From: an uncultured Lachnospiraceae bacterium
GTDB taxonomy: Bacteria; Bacillota; Clostridia; Lachnospirales; Lachnospiraceae
Direction: 5' to 3'
DNA length: 64,000 nucleotides
Assembly: GCA_934351925.1 (NCBI GenBank)
Contig: CAKRJT010000013.1
Span: 12,501-76,500, forward strand
Below, piece after piece: positions 27,409 through 35,859 of this stretch. The notes below the pieces were generated by a model. The model had not been told where the DNA came from and made no database searches. It saw only the letters and a program-made list of their open reading frames with translations. How positions within the stretch are numbered: position 1 is the first letter of the stretch; each line of letters opens with the position of its first letter. The position numbers and the translations under genes were made by a program.

Positions 27409-27437
27409 ATTATATCTGCATTATTTATTGCAGTCAA
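27409..27437 (-). promoter_or_regulatory. Sigma-A promoter for microprotein/hydrolase operon
   Basis: On the minus strand TTGACT (27437-27432), a 17-bp spacer and a perfect TATAAT (27414-27409). The predicted start near 27402 abuts the palindrome at 27386-27399. Confidence 0.7.
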
Positions 27438-27451
27438 TAGGAGGAGAGAAA

Positions 27452-27994
27452 ATGATACAAAAGTCAAAAAGTGTATCACCGATGAGCAATGAAGGTAGAA
27501 ACGCCTATGTGATTGAACATATAAATGAAGCACTTTTCGGTCTGCTTAAAGAAAAATCCCTTAATGAAATTTCCATAAGTGAGATATGCGAAACTGCCGG
27601 TGTCGGAAGAATGTCTTTTTACCGCAATTACGAAAGCAAAGAGGATGTAATAAAGAAACAACTCCTGCAACTGATACAGGAGTGGGAAAAGGATTATGAG
27701 GGTAAAAATGACCCAACCTATTTTTCCGAAAGCCTATTGCGACATTACTATAAGCACAAAGACTTTTATCTGCTTCTTTACAATCAGGGCTTATCCAATA
27801 TGCTTCTCGAAACACTCCGAGTTTCAGTCAAGCTCGAGGAAGCGAATAACAATTTGGAAAGATACGCAAAATCAATGATAGCCGGAATGATTTGGGGATG
27901 GATTGACGAATGGATGCGTCAGGGTATGCCCGAAACGCCGGAGGAAATTGTTTTGCTTACCGCCCAACTTAATAAAGAGCAGCCAAAACAATAA
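27452..27994 (+). CDS. TetR-family transcriptional regulator
   Basis: A 180-residue protein with the TetR helix-turn-helix at about residues 30-68 (LNEISISEICETAGVGRMSFYRNYESKEDVI) and a helical ligand domain ending in an IAGMIWGWIDEWMRQGMPETPEEI pattern usual for this family. The ATG at 27452 follows GGAGGAGA. It is divergent from the microprotein/hydrolase genes and 23 bp upstream of the patatin gene. It probably represses both directions through the palindrome between the promoters. The inducer is unknown but a lipid or ester is plausible given the genes it faces. Confidence 0.88.
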   Translation: MIQKSKSVSPMSNEGRNAYVIEHINEALFGLLKEKSLNEISISEICETAGVGRMSFYRNYESKEDVIKKQLLQLIQEWEKDYEGKNDPTYFSESLLRHYYKHKDFYLLLYNQGLSNMLLETLRVSVKLEEANNNLERYAKSMIAGMIWGWIDEWMRQGMPETPEEIVLLTAQLNKEQPKQ

Positions 27995-28017
27995 TCAAAA
28001 TATGTGAGGAAACCATT

Positions 28018-28857
28018 ATGAAAATCGGATTGGTATTAGAAGGCGGTGCTATGCGTGGAATGTTCACCGCCGGTGTTTTAGACACATTTCTTGATAATGA
28101 CATCAAGATGGATTCCGTGGTCGGTGTTTCCGCCGGAGCATTGTTCGGTGTAAACTATCTGTCAGGACAAAAAGGCAGGGTAATCCGCTATAACAAGAGG
28201 TTTAACAAAGACAAAAACTATATGGGATTTCGCCCCTTGCTTCGTGAGGGTAATATTGTCAGCACAAAATATGCCTACGAAGATGTTCCGAAAACCCTTG
28301 ACCCCTTTGATGATGAAGCGTACAAAAAGTCAAATGTTCCTTTTTATGCTGTGGTTACAAATGTTGCTACCGGAAACCCGGAATACATACAAATACACAG
28401 CGTATTTGAACAGATGGACACTTTAAGAGCGTCCGGCTCTATGCCCTTTGTTTCAAAGCCTGTGGCAATCGGTGACAAGAAATACCTTGACGGAGGAATT
28501 GCTGACAGTATTCCTTTTGAATGGCTTGCCGGTCAAGGTTGCGACAAGCTGATTGTAATTCTTACTCGTGATATGGAATACCGAAAGAAACCGATGTCTC
28601 CGGTCTTAGTTAAGTTGTATGGAAGAAAATATCCCAAAATTGCCGAGAGATTATTACAGCGTCACAATAACTATAATCGTGCCGTGGAAGAATTAAGAAA
28701 ATGGGAAGCCGATGGAAAAGCTATGGTGATTCGTCCGTCAAGCCCTATTGAAATCGGGAGAATTGAGAAAAATCCCGACAAACTGCAAGCGGTATATGAG
28801 CTTGGAGTAAAAGACGGCAATGCCAATCTGCAAAAAATTAAAGACTTTATAAAATAA
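28018..28857 (+). CDS. Patatin-like phospholipase (YjjU type)
   Basis: The protein has 279 residues, about the length of the YjjU/RssA-like group. The catalytic dyad is complete: oxyanion motif GGAMRG (9-14), nucleophile GVSAG (Ser38), and DGG with Asp158 (YLDGGIADSIP). No signal or membrane segment, so a cytoplasmic or membrane-peripheral acyl hydrolase. It is cotranscribed with the TetR gene (23-bp gap, ribosome site GAGGAAACC). Together with the two divergent hydrolases this makes a three-lipase regulon. Confidence 0.9.
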   Translation: MKIGLVLEGGAMRGMFTAGVLDTFLDNDIKMDSVVGVSAGALFGVNYLSGQKGRVIRYNKRFNKDKNYMGFRPLLREGNIVSTKYAYEDVPKTLDPFDDEAYKKSNVPFYAVVTNVATGNPEYIQIHSVFEQMDTLRASGSMPFVSKPVAIGDKKYLDGGIADSIPFEWLAGQGCDKLIVILTRDMEYRKKPMSPVLVKLYGRKYPKIAERLLQRHNNYNRAVEELRKWEADGKAMVIRPSSPIEIGRIEKNPDKLQAVYELGVKDGNANLQKIKDFIK

Positions 28858-29042
28858 AATCGTAATCAACACAATAAACAGTATTTCTTTGCCTATGCCC
28901 AGACCTTACAGTATTCCCGCATTTCAGTAAAATATTCAAAAAGTCTTCGTGTTTGGCATAGAAAATCTTGATAGCCGAACATTCGTTCTATATAATAACT
29001 TCGGTGACAGTTTAACCGTCACGGACAACTGAATATTGATGG

Positions 29043-29178
29043 AAGATTGTAGTCGGCAAACCCGAATACAAGGACGGAAAACGATACCAGAGCGCAGAAA
29101 TCCACTACAACGGTGTGGATTATCCGTGAACCCTCTCCCGAAGCAATCCGGTATCATTGGGGGCAAAATACCTTTTGA
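29043..29178 (+). pseudogene. Serine recombinase C-terminal remnant, frameshifted
   Basis: One frame reads KIVVGKPEYKDGKRYQSAE and then IHYNGVDYP before a stop; the next frame continues as IIREPSPEAIRYHWGQNTF. Joined, they match the tail of large serine recombinases (an IxxYYNGVGIIREPSPEE-type ending, DUF4368). A one-base shift around 29117-29121 separates them and a stop precedes the first piece. The rest of the gap (28858-29042) carries no readable gene and may be more of the decayed element. It marks the edge of the lipase island. Confidence 0.65.
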
Positions 29179-29208
29179 CCCCAACATCATATTATGTCAT
29201 TATTTATG

Positions 29209-31980
29209 TTATTCAACCGACTTAAGCGACTCTGCCATATTGATTTTATTAAGCTTAAAATACATAAGCAGATTTACCGCTATGGCAAATACAAAAGTGA
29301 GCACAACACTTAATATATAGCTCGTGAGCGTTACCCTGCTCTCAAAGTATACAGCCTCAACATTGATGCACTCCATGATGAACATGTGCAGAAGCTTTCC
29401 AAGACCAAGACCTAACAGCGCTCCTATTCCGGTTAAGATAAAGTTCTCCCTGAACACATACGAAGCTGTCTCCCACGAATAGAAGCCCAGCACCTTGATT
29501 GTTGCAATCTCCCTTATTCTTTCGGTAATATTTATGTTCGTAAGGTTATAAAGCACAACAAACGCAAGTGCAGCAGCAAGCACGATTACAAGGAGCACCA
29601 CATAATTTATGCTCGATATCATATTGTTGAACTGGCTCTCCGTATCCGCATTGACACCTGCCGAACTCACATCGTCCGTGGACAGCAGGTCTGCCACTGT
29701 CTGATGTGCGTCCCTTCCATTCCTCAGTGAGGCATATATTGTTCTGTACTCCGGCTCATGCCCATAAGCCGATAAATAAGTCTCCTTGGAGATAAAAACA
29801 TAGTTGAACACATAATTCTTACATACAGCGGCAACCGTGACCGTCATAGTGTTAAAATCATCATCCGTAATTGTCAGTGTATCGCCCTTTTTCACTCCAA
29901 GTATCTTTGCAAGTCTCCTTGTAAGTATCGCTTCTCCCTCTGCAGGGTATGTGAGCGCCTCACCGCTCTTATAGCTTAAGAAATTATACTGCTTTTTAAA
30001 ATCCTCCTCATTCTCAGGAATTATGATATTAGAGGACTTCTTATTGCTGCCGCTCACGATATCCATCGTCGAAGAGTTAAGAAAGGCATAGCTGTCAAAA
30101 TACTCCTCAAATTCATCTCCAAGCTTCTGCCTTTCCGTCTCATCCGCTGCCTCCCCAAGGGTAAGTGTCATATCGTATACCGATATCTCACGGTACTGTG
30201 CACTTACAATATCGCTAAAGGAATCCTTAAGTCCAAGTGCAGCGACAACAAGTGCACTGCAGCCGCCAATTCCCATTATCATCATAATGAAACGCTTTTT
30301 GTACCTGAAAACATTTCTTATGGAGACCTTTTTCAAAAAGCTGAGTCTCTTCCAGATAAATCCTGCACGCTCCAGCAGAATCCTCTTTCCGCTCTTAGGT
30401 GCCTTAGGGCGTATCAGCATGGCAGGTGAGCTGTGGAACTGTGCGGCACATGAAAAATATGTCGCTCCCATTGAGCAGAGCACCGCCGCCGCAATTGATA
30501 TTATCCCTATTCTTATATCCCAGACGTATGTAAGCTCAGCGAAGTCATACAACATTCCGTAACCCATCCAGATTACCTTCGGGAACAACAGATTGCCTGC
30601 CACATATCCGAATATTGAGCCTCCCACCGCCGCCGAACCAGAATAAAACAGATACTTTGCCATGACAGCACCCTCACTGTAGCCAAGAGCCTTAAGCACT
30701 CCTATCTGTGTCCTCTCATCCTCTACCATCCGCGTCATGGTGGTCATGCACACAAGCGCTGCAACGGCAAAAAAGAAAATCGGAAAAACCGCCGCAACCT
30801 GATTGACTATATTGCTGTCATTATCGAAGCTTGCATAGCCTACATTGGTATTCCTGTCAAGAAGATACACCGTCGGCTTCTTCAGCTCGTCAAGCTTACT
30901 CTGCGCATCGTCAATCTCTGTCTGTGCATCGGCACGCTCAGCTTCAAGCTCCTTAATTCCATCGGCATACTCTGCATATCCATCCTCAAGCTGCCTGCGG
31001 GCCTCATCAAGCTGCGCCTGTGCATCATCAAACATGCCCTCCGTATTCATTCCGGCAAGCTCAAGTGCCTGACGTGCTGCATCCACCTCATTCTGCTTCT
31101 CATCAAGCTCCTTTTCGGAGTCCTGAAGCCTGGTGTAGGCATCGTCCAACTCCTTACGTGCCTTCGCAAGTTCGTCTTCAAGCTCTTCTTTCGCGTCTTC
31201 TATCTTGCCGGCAGCCTCACTGTAGAGCCTGTCATACCTCTTATCCGCAATTGCCTGCACGGAAGCCTTGAGTACATCGGTGTGTGAATCAATGTACGAA
31301 TCATACTCATCCGAATATATTACCGCATCAGAATCCATCTTTATGTATATCTCGTTATCATACTCCGCTGTGTACGCACCCCTCAGGAAATATGCGAAGC
31401 TCGACACACTGCCATTGCCAACCGAAGCTGTTCCGCGCTCGAAGTTGAGATATAGGGGTGACTGCACGCGCCCCACTATCTTATAGGTGCTGTATTTAAA
31501 GGCGTCCTTCACATCGTCCGTGTTGCTATCAGATATGATAAATTCTTTTCCTATATATCCGCTTCCATAGTACTTGCTGTCGACTATACATTCCCTGTCA
31601 TTTTCCGGGAATCTGCCCTCAACAAGCTCAGGAATATTGATGTTGTCTAACAGCGAATATGTGGCACTCACACATTCTCTTCCATCCTCAAGCGTTTGCA
31701 GCACAGCCTGATTTATGCCGCCCTGCGCGTACTTTACGCCATCGGCTTGTGTTAGCGCCTCCACATCATCAATATCAAAGCCCAGCGTCGAGAGTGCTCT
31801 GAAATCATATAATGCCGTATCGGAAAAATATTTATCCGCCGTAGCAACCATGTCTTCCCTGCACACCTTAAGTCCGGCGAACATGATAACGCCCAGTGCC
31901 ACTATCGAAAATATTGCAAGATACCTCCCCAGACTATGCCTTATCTCACGGAGTGAGGTCTTTTTCATAGCTGATTTCAT
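29209..31980 (-). CDS. FtsX-family ABC transporter permease with extracytoplasmic coiled coil
   Basis: This 923-residue membrane protein has an N-terminal helix (SLGRYLAIFSIVALGVIMFAG), a large outside region, a heptad-rich coiled coil (about 250-366, for example KIEDAKEELEDELAKARKEL), then two FtsX permease blocks separated by a second large loop, and a final three-helix block. It is the permease of a MacB/LolD-type type VII exporter-like system, which usually moves peptides or lipids or works mechanically on the envelope. The start at 31980 has GGAGGGGG upstream and lies 16 bp after the ATPase gene. Substrate unknown. Confidence 0.85.
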   Translation of the reverse strand: MKSAMKKTSLREIRHSLGRYLAIFSIVALGVIMFAGLKVCREDMVATADKYFSDTALYDFRALSTLGFDIDDVEALTQADGVKYAQGGINQAVLQTLEDGRECVSATYSLLDNINIPELVEGRFPENDRECIVDSKYYGSGYIGKEFIISDSNTDDVKDAFKYSTYKIVGRVQSPLYLNFERGTASVGNGSVSSFAYFLRGAYTAEYDNEIYIKMDSDAVIYSDEYDSYIDSHTDVLKASVQAIADKRYDRLYSEAAGKIEDAKEELEDELAKARKELDDAYTRLQDSEKELDEKQNEVDAARQALELAGMNTEGMFDDAQAQLDEARRQLEDGYAEYADGIKELEAERADAQTEIDDAQSKLDELKKPTVYLLDRNTNVGYASFDNDSNIVNQVAAVFPIFFFAVAALVCMTTMTRMVEDERTQIGVLKALGYSEGAVMAKYLFYSGSAAVGGSIFGYVAGNLLFPKVIWMGYGMLYDFAELTYVWDIRIGIISIAAAVLCSMGATYFSCAAQFHSSPAMLIRPKAPKSGKRILLERAGFIWKRLSFLKKVSIRNVFRYKKRFIMMIMGIGGCSALVVAALGLKDSFSDIVSAQYREISVYDMTLTLGEAADETERQKLGDEFEEYFDSYAFLNSSTMDIVSGSNKKSSNIIIPENEEDFKKQYNFLSYKSGEALTYPAEGEAILTRRLAKILGVKKGDTLTITDDDFNTMTVTVAAVCKNYVFNYVFISKETYLSAYGHEPEYRTIYASLRNGRDAHQTVADLLSTDDVSSAGVNADTESQFNNMISSINYVVLLVIVLAAALAFVVLYNLTNINITERIREIATIKVLGFYSWETASYVFRENFILTGIGALLGLGLGKLLHMFIMECINVEAVYFESRVTLTSYILSVVLTFVFAIAVNLLMYFKLNKINMAESLKSVE

Positions 31981-31996
31981 ATCATACACCCCCTCC

Positions 31997-32698
31997 TTAC
32001 CACTCAATATCCTCCACCGGAACAATGTGTTCATTCTTGACCATGGACGTTACTGTTCCATTCTTCACGGTTATCACCCTGTCCGCCATGGCAGTGAGAG
32101 CGCTGTTGTGGGTTATGACCACCACAGTTTTGCCGTCCCTGCGGCAGGTATCCTGCAAGAGCTTAAGAACCTGTTTACCTGTCGCATAGTCCAATGCGCC
32201 CGTCGGCTCATCGCACAGCAGCAGCTTAGGATTCTTTGCGAGCGCCCTCGCAATCGCCACTCTCTGCTGCTCTCCACCCGAAAGCTGCGCCGGGAAGTTA
32301 GCCGCCCTGTTTTCCAGCCCCACCTGCTTCAAGACCGTCATCGCATCAATAGGCTCCCTGCATATCTGGGAAGCCAGCTCGACATTCTCAAGCGCCGTCA
32401 GATTCTGGACAAGATTATAGAACTGGAACACAAAGCCAATATCATATCTTCTGTAGGTCGTAAGCTGCTTAGGCTTGTAGTCCGATATCCGTTTTCCGTC
32501 AAGTATAACCTCGCCATCGGTCAGTGTATCCATTCCGCCGATAATATTGAGAATGGTCGTCTTTCCTGCTCCCGATGCGCCCACAATAACGCAGAACTCC
32601 CCCTTCTCAATCTCAAAATTCACATCGGAAAGTGCCGATATCGTCACCTCCCCCATCTGATATGTTTTCTTCAAATGCCTGCACTCAACAAATGCCAT
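31997..32698 (-). CDS. ABC transporter ATP-binding protein (MacB/LolD type)
   Basis: A 233-residue ATPase with Walker A GASGAGKT (40-47), Q-loop FVFQFYNL, signature LSGGEQQR, Walker B LLLCDEPTGALD and H-loop VITHN. The family is the one that pairs with FtsX-like permeases, and the permease gene follows directly. ATG at 32698 has AAGGAGACAG upstream. No regulator is adjacent. Confidence 0.92.
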   Translation of the reverse strand: MAFVECRHLKKTYQMGEVTISALSDVNFEIEKGEFCVIVGASGAGKTTILNIIGGMDTLTDGEVILDGKRISDYKPKQLTTYRRYDIGFVFQFYNLVQNLTALENVELASQICREPIDAMTVLKQVGLENRAANFPAQLSGGEQQRVAIARALAKNPKLLLCDEPTGALDYATGKQVLKLLQDTCRRDGKTVVVITHNSALTAMADRVITVKNGTVTSMVKNEHIVPVEDIEW

Positions 32699-32858
32699 GT
32701 CTGTCTCCTTTCTGCCTTCCTCTGCCGCCATACCTCACATGATGCCATCTGCATATCTGTGTCGCAATGTGAACCTGGCAGATGTTCAAAGAAAATGTGC
32801 GAACTACTAACAATTTTAAGAATTGTGGAAGTACATCTCAAAATCATAACCTATATAT

Positions 32859-32969
32859 AAGTTCCAGCTTAGCCTCCGACTATGCAATAGACCAAAAGTT
32901 CCAGCTTAGTCTCCGACTAAGCAATAGACTAAAAGTTCTAGCTTAGTCTCCGACTAAGCTAGAACTTTT
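32859..32969 (-). repeat. Three 37-bp tandem repeats derived from a terminator stem
   Basis: Copies start at 32859, 32896 and 32933, each beginning AAGTTC and containing GCTTAGTC-TCC-GACTAAGC or a near match. Only the third copy, at the end of the glnQ-like gene, is a full hairpin with 18-nt perfect arms (AAAAGTTCTAGCTTAGTC); it contains the TAG stop in one arm and ends in TTTT on the minus strand. The other two keep only the inner 8-bp stem. It looks like a terminator that was tandemly duplicated. Confidence 0.8.
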
Positions 32970-33787
32970 GATAAAAACTCCTTGAGACGCGGATTCTTAG
33001 GGTTGGAGAAGAACTCCTGAGGCGGAGCACTCTCTAGTATCTGTCCATCATCAATAAAGATTACCCTGTTGGCAACCTCTCTGGCAAATCCCATCTCATG
33101 TGTAACTATAATCATTGTCATTCCCTCTTTTGCAAGCGCCTTCATAAGGTCAAGCACCTCGCCTACCATCTCAGGGTCAAGTGCACTCGTAGGCTCGTCA
33201 AAAAGAATAACATCAGGGTTCATGGCAAGTGCACGGACTATAGCCACTCTCTGCTTCTGTCCACCCGACAATGTCGACGGATACACATCCGCCTTATCCT
33301 GCAATCCGATTCTTCCAAGAAGACTCATGGCATTCTCCCTTGCCTTCTTCTTTATCTCAGTCTTAGTGGTTGTTATCGGTATAAGCTGCTTTTTCTTTTC
33401 CTTGCCCCTGAATATATTGGTGAATCCGGTAATGGCATTTTTACTCTTTGCCTTCCTTAATTCCTGACACTGTACATACACCGGCGCAAGCATGATATTC
33501 TGTATGACTGTCTTATTGGAGAACAGATTAAAATGCTGGAATACCATTCCCATATGTCTCCTGTGAATATTGATATCGACCTTCATATCAGCGATATCGA
33601 CACCGTTAAAGATAATCTGGCCTCCCGTAGGATCCTCCATACAGTTGAGACAGCGAAGGAATGTACTCTTACCGGAGCCCGACGGTCCGATGACAACGAG
33701 GATATCTCCCTTATTTACGGTGAGGTTGATTCCCTTTAATATCTTATTGCTGCCGAAATGCTTCTCAAGATTAATTACGTCTATCAC
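32954..33787 (-). CDS. Polar amino-acid ABC transporter ATPase with internal insertion
   Basis: GlnQ/HisP-type ATPase of 277 residues. Walker A GPSGSGKS (34-41), Q-loop VFQHFNLF (82-89), signature LSGGQ (173-177) and Walker B ILFDEP (194-199) are intact. Typical GlnQ proteins have about 240 residues. The extra length is an insertion of about 35 Lys-rich residues between the Q-loop and signature (about 112-146). It overlaps the permease gene by 17 bp. Its stop codon is inside the terminator palindrome. Confidence 0.9.
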   Translation of the reverse strand: MIDVINLEKHFGSNKILKGINLTVNKGDILVVIGPSGSGKSTFLRCLNCMEDPTGGQIIFNGVDIADMKVDINIHRRHMGMVFQHFNLFSNKTVIQNIMLAPVYVQCQELRKAKSKNAITGFTNIFRGKEKKKQLIPITTTKTEIKKKARENAMSLLGRIGLQDKADVYPSTLSGGQKQRVAIVRALAMNPDVILFDEPTSALDPEMVGEVLDLMKALAKEGMTMIIVTHEMGFAREVANRVIFIDDGQILESAPPQEFFSNPKNPRLKEFLSKVLA

Positions 33788-34481
33788 TCTTTCTCAGGCT
33801 CCTTTCCATAAATTTGATTCCACCGCTTATCAAAAGCACAATTACAATGTAAATTATAGCCATCACAAGATATGGCACCATGAATTCATAACTGTTGCTT
33901 CCTATATAGTTAAAGGCAACATATAAATCTGCAGCACCGACGAAGCTGACCACCGAGGTCTCCTTGATAAGGGCGATAAACTCATTGCCGAGCGTAGGAA
34001 GAATGTTCTTGACTGCCTGCGGTATGACAATCTTAATCATGGATACGGAAAAGCTGAGTCCAACTGCTCTTCCTGCCTCAAGCTGCCCCGCATCGACCGA
34101 CATGATACCGCTTCGCATAATCTCCGATATGTACGCGGCGCTGTTAAGACCGAATACCATCATCGACACCTGGACACCCGTCATCTTCACCCCGATAATA
34201 GGAAGAAGAACATAATAAAATACGAGGAGCTGCACAACCATAGGCGTTCCTCTGAAAAGCCCCACATAGAAGCTGCATATTCCGTTAAGCACACGCGGCA
34301 ATACCTTATATTTAGGTATTACCCTGACTGTGGCTATAAGAGTTCCTAGGACTATACCTATAATAAGTCCTATAACTGCAATTAGAAGGGTATTTTTCAA
34401 CCCTTCCAATACTCTTACATAGCCATTTTGTTCGATGAAAATTTCGATAAATTTACTGACCTTCTGACCAAAATTGCCCAT
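33771..34481 (-). CDS. Polar amino-acid ABC transporter permease
   Basis: A 236-residue HisM/GlnP-type permease with about five membrane segments and the family motif LFRGTPMVVQLLVFYY, plus the coupling loop EAGRAVGLSFSVSMIKIVIPQA. It lies between the binding protein and ATPase genes in the canonical order. The membrane orientation and partners are typical for importers of glutamine, histidine or cystine-like substrates; the exact amino acid cannot be read. Confidence 0.93.
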   Translation of the reverse strand: MGNFGQKVSKFIEIFIEQNGYVRVLEGLKNTLLIAVIGLIIGIVLGTLIATVRVIPKYKVLPRVLNGICSFYVGLFRGTPMVVQLLVFYYVLLPIIGVKMTGVQVSMMVFGLNSAAYISEIMRSGIMSVDAGQLEAGRAVGLSFSVSMIKIVIPQAVKNILPTLGNEFIALIKETSVVSFVGAADLYVAFNYIGSNSYEFMVPYLVMAIIYIVIVLLISGGIKFMERSLRKSDRRN

Positions 34482-34548
34482 TTAAACCTCTCTTATTTCT
34501 TTCGGATATATTTCTACGGCCTTTGCTGAAGAAATATATCCATTATTC

Positions 34549-35400
34549 TTACTGCATCTTGTTGATAGCTTCGGTTATGCACTTAGCAGGAGCAGCATCA
34601 ATTATTACATACTGTATATTTCCGTTTAAGAGATCCTGTACTGCAAGTGAACCGCTCTTGTAGCCAACTGACTGTGCTGCAAAGCCTGTAAAGCCCCAAT
34701 CAGCATCGCCCTCTACATAGAACTGACCTGTTGTTCCGTTCTGTACACCTATCTTAACCTTGCTGTCCTTGGCTGCCAAAATTGCATTGACATCATCAGC
34801 GGTCTTGCACGAGTCAAACTCTGTGTCGTCAGATGTAACTATAAGCTGCTGCGAAGCGCTGTAATATGAATCAGAGAATGTGACATACTCTTCTCTGTCA
34901 GGCTTAACCGTAAGACCTGCCATGGCAACATCACACTTATGCTGGCCGACTGAGAGACATACCGCATCGAAGTCCATGTTCTGTACAACAAGCTCAACAC
35001 CGAGGTACTCTGCAAGCGCTCCGGCAATCTCCATATCAATTCCGGCATACTTGTCACCAATCATATACTCGAACGGCTCAAATGCTGCATTGGTGGCTAC
35101 GACAAGCTGTTCCTTGTTCGCATCATAAGCTGCAGACTCAACGCCTACCGGCTCACCGTCGCCAAAGTAATGGCTGCATATCTCGTCAAACTTGCCGTTA
35201 TCCTTAATCTCCTTGATAAATGCGTTTACTTTCTCGAGAAGCTCCGGCTGATCCTTGTCAACTCCGAATGCATACTCCTCGTTTGTAAGGTCGATGTCGA
35301 TAACCTTAGCTGTCTTGGCTGTGCTTCCTGACTTTCCGCACGCTGTAAGTGATGCGACAGCCATTGTAAGTGCCGCAATAACTGCTATAATCTTCTTCAT
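34549..35400 (-). CDS. Amino-acid ABC transporter binding lipoprotein, apparently circularly permuted
   Basis: About 283 residues with a lipobox (LTAC, Cys21). A normal family 3 binding domain runs from LVVATNAAFEPFEY (about 99) through GIDMEIAGALAEYLG, CDVAMAGLTVKPDREEYVTFSD and VKIGVQNGTTGQFYVEGD to IIDAAPAKCITEAI at the very end. The closing segment, which in this family normally follows that point (LxxEEYAFxVxKxxPELL... to the final xYF), is instead found at residues 32-80 between the lipid anchor and the first strand. Start at 35400 has AGGAGGAGA upstream. Function as binding protein of the adjacent permease and ATPase is secure; the permutation is read by eye. Confidence 0.88.
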   Translation of the reverse strand: MKKIIAVIAALTMAVASLTACGKSGSTAKTAKVIDIDLTNEEYAFGVDKDQPELLEKVNAFIKEIKDNGKFDEICSHYFGDGEPVGVESAAYDANKEQLVVATNAAFEPFEYMIGDKYAGIDMEIAGALAEYLGVELVVQNMDFDAVCLSVGQHKCDVAMAGLTVKPDREEYVTFSDSYYSASQQLIVTSDDTEFDSCKTADDVNAILAAKDSKVKIGVQNGTTGQFYVEGDADWGFTGFAAQSVGYKSGSLAVQDLLNGNIQYVIIDAAPAKCITEAINKMQ

Positions 35401-35481
35401 AAGTTCTCCTCCTTGGAAATTTCCCATTCTACCGGTTTATTCTTATTTTTATAAAGGAACTTTCCGATTTCCTATATCGTA

Positions 35482-35510
35482 AGGATAACACAATTTAAAA
35501 TCATTAACAA
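35482..35510 (-). promoter_or_regulatory. Candidate promoter of amino-acid importer operon
   Basis: On the minus strand TTGTTA (35510-35505), a 17-bp spacer and extended -10 TGTTATCCT with hexamer 35487-35482. It gives a leader of about 75 nt before the binding-protein ATG. Confidence 0.5.
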
Positions 35511-35597
35511 TATGTATTTTTAATCATAATATTGAATATTTATGCAATATTTTTGTATAATATTTGTATTGATTTTTATAAATTAGTATATTGTAGA

Positions 35598-35749
35598 CGG
35601 ACGTTGTGTAAATTTAACAATTCAATGCAGGCACGCTCTCGCTGCTCATCGCTGGTAACGGCACATAAGGCGGCAAAATACGCCGCCTAAATGCCGACCG
35701 CTCTGAAGCACCTGCTTATGAATTTGTTAAATTTGCACAACTGCTTAGT
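35598..35749. repeat. Palindromic repeat, family B copy 2
   Basis: It begins CGGACGTTGTGTAAATTTAA and ends TTAAATTTGCACAACTGCTTAGT in part complementary to the start. The centre is AGGCGGC-AAAATAC-GCCGCCT. It is homologous to the 6013-6186 unit in opposite orientation: shared ends, shared GGYACATAAG before the central stem, and the same AAAATAC loop with a differently composed stem. It lies in a 430-bp gap downstream of oleate hydratase and upstream of the amino-acid importer; nothing else but terminator and promoter was seen there. Confidence 0.8.
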
Positions 35750-35785
35750 CTCAAATTTGAGTTTCACAATTACTTAATCTATTAC

Positions 35786-35838
35786 AAAATAAAAGGTGTG
35801 TAAAAATGTCTTTCCCATTTCTACACACCTTTTATTTT
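35786..35838 (-). terminator. Strong intrinsic terminator of oleate hydratase operon
   Basis: Arms of 23 nt with one mismatch, from AAAATAAAAGGTGTGTA on the left to TACACACCTTTTATTTT on the right, around TCTTTCC. On the minus strand the hairpin ends in a U-rich run. It lies 21 bp past the oleate hydratase stop. Confidence 0.85.
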
Positions 35839-35859
35839 CAATTTTAGAACAACTATATT

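Noticed and set aside
28936..29320. Functional short genes in the gap after the patatin gene
   Set aside because: Frames here are short and lack ribosome sites; the only clear signal is the frameshifted recombinase tail.
31715..32860. Long plus-strand frame of 381 codons opposite the FtsX permease and ATPase genes
   Set aside because: It is antisense to two well-motifed genes, has no recognisable domain and no ribosome site; it is a codon-bias shadow.
32859..32969. CRISPR-like array (three units of constant length)
   Set aside because: The 37-bp units are contiguous with no unique spacers and derive from a terminator stem.
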